A DNA stretch of 6,530 bases from Chloroflexota bacterium (GTDB taxonomy: Bacteria; Chloroflexota; Dehalococcoidia; Lucifugimonadales; Lucifugimonadaceae): NCBI GenBank assembly GCA_016210435.1, contig JACQUF010000255.1:1-6530 (forward strand), given 5' to 3'. The stretch's first letter is position 1. Every line of letters starts with the position of its first letter. Under the pieces are notes generated by a model. That model saw nothing but the letters and a program-made list of their open reading frames with translations. It ran no database searches and was not told the DNA's origin. A program made the translations under genes and the position numbers. Below are positions 1-6,015 of this stretch, piece by piece.

Positions 1-208
1 ACGGGGCAGCTGGAGCGGCAAATCGGCCTGCCGAAAGCATCATACCCGTGGAAAACCTCGTAGCAGGGGCGGCCGATAGCCTGGGCTTCGGGGGTTCCGG
101 TGAGTGCGGCAGCCCCATAGCTCCATTGGACGATCCGCTGCCGGTCGTCGAGGACGAAGGACGCTTCGCGTCGCTGGCTCGTTACCCCGGTTCCGGCGCC
201 GACTTCAC
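1..208 (-). CDS. PAS-domain protein, N-terminal fragment (cut by window edge; start uncertain, possible frameshift)
   Basis: Reading the minus strand from about position 185 to the left edge gives an uninterrupted PAS-like sequence: FVLDDRQRIVQW, then an ALTG motif, then IGRPCYEVFHG, then DAFGRPICRSSCP. The 'I-V-x-W ... LTG ... GRPCYEV' order and the Cys-rich end are typical of PAS sensor domains found at the N-terminus of LuxR-type regulators and related signalling proteins; the output domain lies outside the window. This frame has no ATG or GTG upstream of the domain, only TTG at 233 or CTG at 236, neither with a ribosome binding site. A GTG at 208-206 preceded by GGGGGGAGG lies one frame off and reads MKSAPEPG then TAA. 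A -1 slip on GGGG (188-185) would join MKSAPEPG to VTSQRREAS and the PAS domain. A missing G in the sequence, a real frameshift, or an unusual start would all explain this. PAS identity is fairly sure; the start is not. Confidence 0.62.
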
Positions 209-265
209 AGCCCTCCCCCCTTACCCAAACCAACAGACGGGAACACCCATGCGACCAGTGGGGTT

Positions 266-294
266 ATTCTGCTCCTTCTCACTTATTGAGTCCA
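266..294 (-). promoter_or_regulatory. possible sigma-70-like promoter for the PAS gene
   Basis: On the minus strand TGGACT (294-289) and CAGAAT (271-266) are separated by 17 bases; each matches four of six consensus positions. It would start transcription near position 259, about 50 bases before the GTG at 208. The match is modest and the gap between rtcB and this gene shows no clear terminator, so readthrough from rtcB is also possible. Confidence 0.22.
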
Positions 295-401
295 CGTTGG
301 CGTCCTGGTGGCTCCGTGGGTGCCGCTGGGGCGGGGTCGGCTCGGTGAGCATCGGAAAGGCGGGTTCTGAGCCGGCGCCCGCGGCCACTCGGAAGACAAG
401 A

Positions 402-1868
402 CTAGCCTGTGATCACCCCCAGCGGCCGCAGCCTGGCGACGTTTCGCACCAGGCCGGCACGCTCGCACACCCTTACGACCTCCTCGACGTCCTTATAGGC
501 CTCGGTCGCTTCTTCGGCCAGCGACGCCCACCCGCGGGACTTTGCCACAATCCCGCGTGACGCCAGTTCGGCGCGAATGTCCCGGCCCTTGAGATGCCGC
601 CTGGCCGCGGCGCGACTCTGCACGCGCCCGGCGCCGTGACACGCGCTGCCCCAACTTTTCTCGAGCGCGTCCGGCCCACCGACGCAGAGAAACGAATACC
701 GTCCCATGTCCCCGGGGATCAGCACTGGTTGTCCGATGGCACGGTACCGTTCGGGGATGTCCTCATGACCCGGAGGGAACGATCGGGTGGCGCCCTTCCG
801 GTGCACGCAGAGCGTCGACTTCTTGCCCTCGACCTCGTGTTCCTCGATCTTGGCCATGTTGTGCGAAACATCGTAGACCTGGTGCATCCCAAGCTGTCGC
901 CAGGATCTGCCGAATTCTCGCTCGAAAGACTCACGCGTTGCATGCAGGATCGTCTGCCGGTTTGCCCATGCGAAGTTGGCGGCGCATCGCATCGCACGAA
1001 GGTAGTTCCGCCCCTCCGGACTCTTGACCGGGGCGCAGGCAAGTTGTCGATCGGGGAGGCTGATGCCGTACCCCGGCAACATGCCTGAGATCTCCCGGAC
1101 GTAGTCCTCGCAGATCTGGTGGCCGAAGCCGCGCGAGCCGCAGTGAAACATCACGACAACCTGGCCGCGGCCGGTGATGCCCATGGCATCCGCAGCCTTC
1201 GATTCGAATACCTGATCGACCGCCTGGACTTCGAGAAAATGGTTGCCCGACCCCAGTGTCCCGATCTGCTCCGCGCCCCGCTTGCGGGGCCGTTCGCCGA
1301 CCGTATCCGGGTCCGCGTCCGCCATGCAACCGCGCTCTTCGGTGACCTCCAGGTCTTCGTCCACGCCGTAGCCGCGCGCGACCGCCCAGCTCGCCCCTCT
1401 CCGCATGACTTCGTCAGCGTCTCTGGCAGACAGGCGAATCATGCCTTCGGAGCCGACACCTGACGGCACGTTGGCGTACAGCTTCGAGATCAGCGTCTCC
1501 AATCGCGGTCTGACTTCTTCTTCGGTCAGGTCCGTGCGAACAAGACGCACGCCGCAGTTGATGTCGAACCCGACGCCGCCCGGCGAGATCACGCCATCCG
1601 GGACGCGCGTGGCTGCGACTCCGCCTATGGGGAAACCGTAGCCCCAGTGAATGTCCGGCATGGCAAGCGAATAGCCGACGATGCCGGGAAGTTGCGCCAC
1701 ATTTGCCATCTGTTCCAGCGCCTGGTCTTCCACGGCCTCACGCATCATCCGCTCGCTGGCGAAGACCCTTCCGGGCACCCTCATCCCTTGCTTGTAGCTT
1801 GTCGGGAGTTCCCAGAGCGTTTCGTCGATCTGCTTGAGCGCCCGTATCGCGCCTGTGGTGCGAGCCAT
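402..1868 (-). CDS. rtcB: RtcB RNA-splicing/repair ligase
   Basis: GTP- and Mn-dependent RNA ligase that joins RNA ends carrying 2',3'-cyclic phosphate (or 3'-phosphate) to 5'-hydroxyl ends; cytoplasmic, acting in RNA repair or tRNA splicing depending on the organism. The 488-residue product has the full family length and every catalytic motif: GGVGFDINCG with metal ligands D102 and C105, GSGNHF with H210, FHCGSRG with H242, YDVSHN with H336, and CHGAGR with H411, the histidine that is guanylylated in this family. Each lies seven residues beyond its counterpart in the Pyrococcus enzyme, so no insertion or deletion disturbs the core. The C-terminus ARLRPLGVITG is also typical. I chose ATG 1868 because AGGAGGT lies 7 bases upstream; GTG 1877 would overlap that site. 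The archease gene lies just upstream on the same strand. I see no RtcR-type activator nearby. Confidence 0.97.
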   Translation of the reverse strand: MARTTGAIRALKQIDETLWELPTSYKQGMRVPGRVFASERMMREAVEDQALEQMANVAQLPGIVGYSLAMPDIHWGYGFPIGGVAATRVPDGVISPGGVGFDINCGVRLVRTDLTEEEVRPRLETLISKLYANVPSGVGSEGMIRLSARDADEVMRRGASWAVARGYGVDEDLEVTEERGCMADADPDTVGERPRKRGAEQIGTLGSGNHFLEVQAVDQVFESKAADAMGITGRGQVVVMFHCGSRGFGHQICEDYVREISGMLPGYGISLPDRQLACAPVKSPEGRNYLRAMRCAANFAWANRQTILHATRESFEREFGRSWRQLGMHQVYDVSHNMAKIEEHEVEGKKSTLCVHRKGATRSFPPGHEDIPERYRAIGQPVLIPGDMGRYSFLCVGGPDALEKSWGSACHGAGRVQSRAAARRHLKGRDIRAELASRGIVAKSRGWASLAEEATEAYKDVEEVVRVCERAGLVRNVARLRPLGVITG

Positions 1869-1875
1869 AGCCTGC

Positions 1876-1882
1876 ACCTCCT
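1876..1882 (-). promoter_or_regulatory. ribosome binding site of rtcB overlapping the archease stop codon
   Basis: AGGAGGT on the minus strand, 7 bases before ATG 1868. Its first base is the last base of the archease TGA (1884-1882), so ribosomes ending archease stop on the rtcB binding site, which suggests coupled translation. It decides the rtcB start in favour of ATG 1868 over GTG 1877. Confidence 0.85.
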
Positions 1883-2295
1883 CAGATATCCAGGATCACC
1901 CTTGCCGACCACCCGTCCGCCCCGCGCTTCACCTCGAGCTGGTGGTACGTGACCGCCTTCACCTGCTCACCGAATCGGTGCCTCTTCGGGTCGATCGGCT
2001 CGCCCTGCCCGGTGGCCCTGAGTTCAGTCTCGGTTATGCGGTTCACCTTGAACCGTCGATAGGCAAAGCGGTCGACCTCGAACTGGTAGTTGATCTCAGC
2101 CAGCCAGTCGACCATGAGCGCCTCCAGTTCAGGCGCGGATACCGTGATTTCGCGGCTCGTCGTCTCTTTCACGGTGTCGGGTTCGCACAGGAGGGCCGCG
2201 AGTCCCTCCGCGGCGCTCTCGAACACCTCAGCCAGCGAACGTCCGTTTGCGATGATCCCGGTATCTGCCGTGTGTTCGAGGTATTTATACGGCAT
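1882..2295 (-). CDS. Archease, RtcB-activating protein
   Basis: Archease is a small cytoplasmic protein that speeds RtcB guanylylation and allows multiple turnover; it can also broaden the nucleotide cofactors RtcB uses. The 137-residue product begins MPYKYLEHTADTG, the family's N-terminal signature with an acidic metal-binding residue (D11). It contains LLCEPD, then LMVDWLAEINYQFEVD, and ends with VKAVTYHQLEV followed by GWSARVILDI, the typical conserved C-terminus with a terminal Asp (D136). Length matches the family. ATG 2295 gives the normal family N-terminus; GAGGA lies close upstream (2303-2299, spacing 3). An in-frame GTG at 2346 would add 17 residues that do not resemble the family, so I reject it. 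rtcB follows 13 bases downstream on the same strand, and this gene order is known in bacteria and archaea. Confidence 0.95.
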   Translation of the reverse strand: MPYKYLEHTADTGIIANGRSLAEVFESAAEGLAALLCEPDTVKETTSREITVSAPELEALMVDWLAEINYQFEVDRFAYRRFKVNRITETELRATGQGEPIDPKRHRFGEQVKAVTYHQLEVKRGADGWSARVILDI

Positions 2296-2518
2296 GCATC
2301 CTCGGGGATCAGCGTACTCCGACGCAGCCCCTGCGGGACGATGCACGATTGGTAAGTTTCTGACGCACTCGTGTTGGCGCTTTTCGTCGCCTGGGCAGTA
2401 TCAGCGATGGCTGCATTCGTCGGACTGGACATGATGCGCTACGGACGCAGACACCGGTCCGGCACCCCGCCACCCTCGCCGAAACTGGGAGCACCGGCAA
2501 CGGCGATAATCTCCGCCG

Positions 2519-2539
2519 GGCCGCCTGACGGCGGCCTTT
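2519..2539 (+). terminator. terminator-like hairpin upstream of the sigma factor gene
   Basis: GGCCGCC (2519-2525), loop TGAC, GGCGGCC (2530-2536), then TTTCCTC. The seven-base stem is perfect and all G/C, but the T-tract is only three bases. It lies 114 bases before the sigma factor start, with no certain gene ending before it, so it may act as an attenuator in the leader or may only be structure. Confidence 0.35.
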
Positions 2540-2560
2540 CCTCGACGTTTTCATGAGTGC

Positions 2561-2637
2561 CCGCAGGCAAGCGACGCGGTGGGCGCCGCGTCAAGCCTCT
2601 GCTTGCGGCCTCCCCGGTTCGGCCGCTCCCTGAGCGG
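2561..2637 (+). promoter_or_regulatory. structured leader with competing hairpins before the sigma factor gene
   Basis: Several perfect inverted repeats share arms. A long hairpin has inner stem GACGCGG/CCGCGTC (2573-2579 with 2586-2592) and outer arms GCAAGC/GCTTGC (2567-2572 with 2601-2606), with CCGC 2561-2564 facing GCGG 2605-2608. GCGGCC 2605-2610 can instead pair with GGCCGC 2621-2626. CCGCTC 2623-2628 can pair with GAGCGG 2632-2637, which ends five bases before the AAGGTG ribosome binding site at 2643-2648. These pairings exclude one another. Whether they regulate anything is inference; in GC-rich DNA some inverted repeats arise by chance. Confidence 0.35.
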
Positions 2638-2652
2638 ACATGAAGGTGTCAG

Positions 2653-3219
2653 GTGACGCTTCAGGGCAAAACCGAGGAGCTAGCAAGACGGCGCCAGGCC
2701 GTCGCCGAGCTCTACGAGACCCACTATGAGCGGGTATCGCGGTATATCACGGTCCGAATCGGGAATCTTGCGGAGGCGCAGGACCTCGCCAGTGAGGTGT
2801 TCGTCCGCGCTCTTCGTTCAATCGACACGTACCAGGAGACCGGCGCGCCGATGGAAGCCTGGGTCTTCCGGATCGCGCACAACCTGGTTGTCGACCACCT
2901 GAGACGCAAGTCTCGCCGGCCTGCGGCGACACCGCTCGATGCCCTGCCAGCGGACCCTTCGATCAATCCGAACCTCGGGGAGAACCTTGAACGCGAATCC
3001 CGGTTGGAGGAGCTGAAAAAAGCCCTCGACCAGTTGAGCGAGGCGCAACGCCAGGTGATCGCGCTCCGCTTCAGCAACGAAGAGATGACGTCGGAAGAAG
3101 TGGCAAAGATCCTCGGCAAGAAACCCGGAGCAATCCGGGAAATGCAGAGCGCAGCTATCAAGAGGCTGCGTTCGATCCTGGGTGAAGGTCGGCCGCAGGG
3201 CAAGAGGGAAGATGGTTAG
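2653..3219 (+). CDS. ECF-type RNA polymerase sigma-70 factor
   Basis: An alternative sigma factor that would direct RNA polymerase to a dedicated promoter set. The 188-residue protein has the two-domain ECF layout. Region 2 (about residues 18-88) contains ELYETHYERVSRYI, then AQDLASEVFVRAL and AWVFRIAHNLVVDHLRRKSR. A linker rich in Pro, Ala and Asp follows (89-112). Region 4 (about 115-176) contains LDQLSEAQRQVIALRF, then SEEVAKILGKKPGAIREMQSAA, the helix-turn-helix that would read the -35 element. Regions 1 and 3 are absent. The GTG start is the first in frame after a TGA at 2641, with AAGGTG at 2643-2648. Its 3' end overlaps the next gene by 8 bases (ATGGTTAG), so the two are very likely co-translated. 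Such an arrangement is typical of a sigma factor and its regulator. The target promoters cannot be read from this window. Confidence 0.93.
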   Translation: MTLQGKTEELARRRQAVAELYETHYERVSRYITVRIGNLAEAQDLASEVFVRALRSIDTYQETGAPMEAWVFRIAHNLVVDHLRRKSRRPAATPLDALPADPSINPNLGENLERESRLEELKKALDQLSEAQRQVIALRFSNEEMTSEEVAKILGKKPGAIREMQSAAIKRLRSILGEGRPQGKREDG

Positions 3220-5854
3220 ACGGTTTGATGAGGCGCTCGACGCCTGCATGACCATGCTCATGCAGGGGGCGACGATCGATGAGTGCCTCGCTCGATACCC
3301 GGACGAAGCCGAGGAATTGCGGCCGCACCTCCTCGCCTTCGCCGCAGCCGCGCGCATGGCCTCGGTGCAGGTCAGCCACGAGGCGAAGACGCGTGGCCGG
3401 GAGCGGCTCCGCGCAGAGCTTGCCGCCCTTGAGCAAAGGGACCGGCAGCGGGCGGCCATGCCGCCCTGGTCCGGCTGGTTCCGAAGATCGTGGCCGGCAT
3501 TCCCCGTCCAGCGGTGGACCGTTGCTGCGACGGCGGTGCTGCTCCTCATTCTTGGTGGCACAGGCACCGTCGCGGCTTCAAGGGGAACCATCCCCGGCGA
3601 CGCGTTCTATCCGGTGAAGATCGCGACCGAGCGGGCGCGGCTGGCACTGGCGATCGCAGAAGAGGACCGGGCGTCCATGCATGTGTCATTTGCAGAACGA
3701 AGGGCGAAGGAGATCGGCGCCCTCCTCGAACGCGGGGACAGCGCTCAGGCAGTCGCAGTCGTGGAGCGCCTTGCGTCCCACCTCGAATCGGCCGGCAAAC
3801 TCTCATCTGAAGCTTCCACGGAGGTGCGATCAGAACTTCAGGAACGGATTGCTCACGGCTCGTCGCGCGCGCTGGCGGCACTTCAGGTATCGCTGGGTAC
3901 CGCCTCTAAGGCATCCGACGCGCAGATCGAAAGGACGTTCAATACCGCGGGCAATGCGTACGCGCGGGCAATCGAGACCTTTTCGGGGACCGAGACACAG
4001 CCGCTTGCCATCGCCGTCGACCCCGGCTCAATCCAGCTACGTGCATCTGATCCCCCGCCCCCCGGAATCGATCAGGTACTCGCGACGGTCCTGCGCGTCG
4101 ACGCGTATCTGCCATCCGGTCGCGATCGTGGTTGGGTCACGGTTATCGAAGGTCCGATCACATTCGATCTCAAACAGGCTTCAGAGCTGCCTCGATTCCT
4201 GGGCGAGCGCGAGGTTGCGGCGGGAACCTACACCCGGCTTCGCCTGCAGCTGGGCGACGCCATGGTACTTGCGGGCGGCGTCTCTCACCAGGCAGGGCTC
4301 ACGGCGACATCGTTCGAGCTGCCCCGGCCGTTCAAGGTCGATCCTCGAAAGACAACTGTCGTCGTGCTCGATTTCGATGGGATCGACACGGTACGCGTCA
4401 ACCCGGGTGGCCAGTTTGTATTCACCCCGGACGTGCGCGTCCTGGCGCACGAGCCTGGCGTGAGGCCGTTTGAGCCGGAGCGCCGGGTCACGAGGCCCGC
4501 ACCTCAGGCGGCCGACGTGACGCCAACCCCGATCCAGCCCGTCGCAGAGGTCGTCGGCGAACTGGAGGAAGTGACAGGGGAGTCGATCACCGTAAACGGC
4601 AAGAAGATCAAGCTCGACGTGAAGACCGTCGGCGGCCCTGCAGTCGAAAAAGGGGCCAGTGTCCGCATCGAGGTCCAGGCCGCGGAAGACGGGAGCTTCC
4701 GCGCCCGGCAGATCGAAGTCATCCCGCCAGCCGGCAGGAAGGGCGACAAAGCCAACGAGGACAAGGCCCGGGATGAGAAGGCCCGCAAGGAAGAAAAGCC
4801 GGCCGAAGCCGCCACGCCCGCGCCCGCGGTCACGCCAACTCCGGAAACCCCAGCCGAATTTACCGGGCTCGTAGGCGCCATCGAGGGCGATCGGTGGATC
4901 GTTGCGGGACGACGTGTTCTGATCACCGACCAGACCAGGTTGAGCGCAGATCCGGTCGTTGGGGCGGTCGCGCGGGTGATCGGCGTACTTGGAAGCGATG
5001 GCGTGATCAGGGCCAGCGTAGTTATCTTCGAACGGCCCCCGGCGAGACCGACCGAGCCAACGGCAACGCCGACACCGCGGCCGACCCCGGAAAGCAGACC
5101 CACGCCCGAGCGGCCGGCAACGCGGCCTCAGTCATCGGCCGCGCCCGTTGTTGAAATCACCGGCACGCTGAATTCCTACACCGGGAGCATATGGGACGTC
5201 GGCGGGAAGAAGGTGCGCGTTCCACCTTCAACCCCGGTGCTTGGAGTCCTGGTCATCGGCGCGGAAGTTCGCGTGATCGGAGGTCTGCAGCCCGACGGTT
5301 CGGTGCTCGCGGTCACCGTCGAGATCAAACCGAAGCTTGAATTGCCTTCATTGTCTCCAGTGCCGGCCACCTCGACACCATCCCCGCGGCCGGACACACC
5401 TACGCCGGCCGCAACACCCCCTTCGAAGCGTGATGAGGAGTCGCCCGGAAAGAAGAAATCGAGCGAGACGCCCGGAGGGGGGCCACAAGAACTTCCAACG
5501 GCCGTGCCACAACCGGGCGGCAAGTCGAATGCGCCCACGGCCGAGCCCCGCGGGCCCGATCCGACCGCGACTCCGACCAGCTCACTGGCGCCTGCAGATA
5601 CGCCAGGCCCAACGAGCACCGCGATTCCGACGGCCACCCCCTCGCCTACGCAGGCGCCGGCGCCTGCATCGGTCGCAGAGGTAGTCATTTCCGGGCTCGT
5701 GACCAGGCTCAAGCCGTTGGAAGTTGATGGCGTCCGGGTCATAGAAAGCAACGCCCAGGTAATCGGCAATCTCACGCTCAATGCCAGGGTCACCGTCCGC
5801 GGCCGGCTGCTCCCAAACGGGTCGATAGACGCCACCGTAATTTCTGTCGAATAG
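3212..5854 (+). CDS. single-pass membrane protein with DUF5667, DUF4382 and four DUF5666-like modules; candidate sigma factor partner
   Basis: An 880-residue mosaic. Residues 1-100 are probably cytoplasmic; they begin FDEALDACMTM and contain TIDECLARYPDEAEELRPHL, the usual start of DUF5667 proteins. A hydrophobic helix lies at about 103-122 (TVAATAVLLLILGGTGTVAA). DUF5667 follows (125-215: IPGDAFYPVKIATERARLAL, then AERRAKEI). A DUF4382-like beta domain occupies 273-413 (RVDAYLP, GWVTV, AAGTYTRLRLQLGDA, VVLDFDGIDTV, FTPDVRV). Four DUF5666-like modules lie at about 445-504, 548-607, 647-706 and 821-880, joined by Lys/Glu- and Thr/Pro-rich linkers. ATG 3212 has GAGGG upstream and overlaps the sigma factor stop; GTG 3182 is less likely. 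Gene overlap and one-pass topology suggest a membrane anti-sigma factor or sensor, but the N-terminus lacks the HxxxCxxC zinc motif of classical anti-sigma factors. The function is unproven; domain assignments are by eye, surest for DUF5667. Confidence 0.9.
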   Translation: MVRRFDEALDACMTMLMQGATIDECLARYPDEAEELRPHLLAFAAAARMASVQVSHEAKTRGRERLRAELAALEQRDRQRAAMPPWSGWFRRSWPAFPVQRWTVAATAVLLLILGGTGTVAASRGTIPGDAFYPVKIATERARLALAIAEEDRASMHVSFAERRAKEIGALLERGDSAQAVAVVERLASHLESAGKLSSEASTEVRSELQERIAHGSSRALAALQVSLGTASKASDAQIERTFNTAGNAYARAIETFSGTETQPLAIAVDPGSIQLRASDPPPPGIDQVLATVLRVDAYLPSGRDRGWVTVIEGPITFDLKQASELPRFLGEREVAAGTYTRLRLQLGDAMVLAGGVSHQAGLTATSFELPRPFKVDPRKTTVVVLDFDGIDTVRVNPGGQFVFTPDVRVLAHEPGVRPFEPERRVTRPAPQAADVTPTPIQPVAEVVGELEEVTGESITVNGKKIKLDVKTVGGPAVEKGASVRIEVQAAEDGSFRARQIEVIPPAGRKGDKANEDKARDEKARKEEKPAEAATPAPAVTPTPETPAEFTGLVGAIEGDRWIVAGRRVLITDQTRLSADPVVGAVARVIGVLGSDGVIRASVVIFERPPARPTEPTATPTPRPTPESRPTPERPATRPQSSAAPVVEITGTLNSYTGSIWDVGGKKVRVPPSTPVLGVLVIGAEVRVIGGLQPDGSVLAVTVEIKPKLELPSLSPVPATSTPSPRPDTPTPAATPPSKRDEESPGKKKSSETPGGGPQELPTAVPQPGGKSNAPTAEPRGPDPTATPTSSLAPADTPGPTSTAIPTATPSPTQAPAPASVAEVVISGLVTRLKPLEVDGVRVIESNAQVIGNLTLNARVTVRGRLLPNGSIDATVISVE
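4544..5851 (+). repeat. four divergent DUF5666-like modules within the membrane protein
   Basis: The units are at about 4544-4723, 4853-5032, 5150-5329 and 5672-5851, each about 60 residues. Each follows one pattern: a short strand such as VVGELEEV, FTGLVGAI, ITGTLNSY or ISGLVTRL; a strand ending in xVxGxxV; then a GAxVRVxGxLxxDGSIxAxxVxx end (RVIGVLGSDGVIRASVVIFE, RVIGGLQPDGSVLAVTVEIK, TVRGRLLPNGSIDATVISVE). They are far diverged, so the duplications look old. The spacers differ in length (43, 39 and 114 residues) and are rich in Pro, Thr and Ala. Confidence 0.75.
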
Positions 5855-5887
5855 CTTCGGGTATTTCTCAGCGCCTTTTTTTCGCCT

Positions 5888-5909
5888 CGCGCGCCGTTGG
5901 CGCGCGTTT
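5888..5909 (+). terminator. terminator-like hairpin after the membrane protein gene
   Basis: CGCGCGCC (5888-5895), loop GTT, GGCGCGCG (5899-5906), then TTT. The eight-base stem is perfect. The T-tract after it is short, while a run of seven T lies just before it (5876-5882). It begins 33 bases after the stop codon, the expected place for a terminator of the sigma factor operon. Confidence 0.5.
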
Positions 5910-5931
5910 CCGCCAGCTTCACCTGGTCGAG

Positions 5932-5962
5932 GACCTGACGCCGCACAGATCAGGTCGTTTTT
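5932..5962 (+). terminator. second terminator-like hairpin after the membrane protein gene
   Basis: GACCTGA (5932-5938), 11-base loop, TCAGGTC (5950-5956), then G and TTTTT (5958-5962). The stem is perfect and the T-tract follows directly, so this is the better intrinsic terminator of the tandem pair. Confidence 0.6.
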
Positions 5963-6015
5963 CATGATGCATAGCCTTCCAATAACCGAGGCAAAAGCAC
6001 CCCACGAATCGTCCA

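Larger units (their letters stand above)
2296..2652. other. divergent intergenic region between archease and the sigma factor gene
   Basis: This 357-base stretch separates the two divergent transcription units and should hold both promoters. I find no convincing -35/-10 pair on either strand. What can be seen is a hairpin with a T-rich 3' side (2519-2539), a set of overlapping inverted repeats (2561-2637), and a plus-strand reading frame from GTG 2371 to TGA 2556 (61 residues) whose N-terminus, MLALFVAWAVSAMAAFVG, could be one membrane helix followed by positive charges. That frame has no ribosome binding site and runs through the hairpin, so I do not call it a gene. Confidence 0.6.

Noticed and set aside
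209..401. Search for a tRNA or terminator between rtcB and the PAS gene
   Set aside because: GGTTCTGAGCC near 364-374 looks like a T-arm at first, but the loop does not fit the conserved pattern and no acceptor or anticodon stem can be paired; no hairpin with a T-tract follows rtcB.
48..560. Long plus-strand frame across the left end
   Set aside because: It is antisense to the PAS fragment and to the 3' end of rtcB, both well supported on the minus strand; its product has no recognisable motif.
594..1952. Several plus-strand frames inside rtcB
   Set aside because: They are mirror frames of a GC-rich gene whose minus-strand product carries all catalytic motifs; none has a plausible ribosome binding site or family feature.
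2481..2510. Possible promoter for the sigma factor: GAAAC (2481-2485) and CGATAAT (2504-2510)
   Set aside because: GATAAT resembles a -10 box, but no sigma-70 -35 element lies 16-18 bases upstream, and an ECF-type reading is guesswork without knowing this factor's promoter.
2818..3591. Minus-strand frame of 257 codons
   Set aside because: It is antisense to the sigma factor and the start of the membrane protein gene; its composition is that of a shadow frame.
4504..5103. Minus-strand frames rich in Gly, Val and Ser (also 5176-5946)
   Set aside because: They are the reverse reading of the Thr/Pro-rich linkers and DUF5666 modules, which yields Gly/Val-rich sequence automatically.
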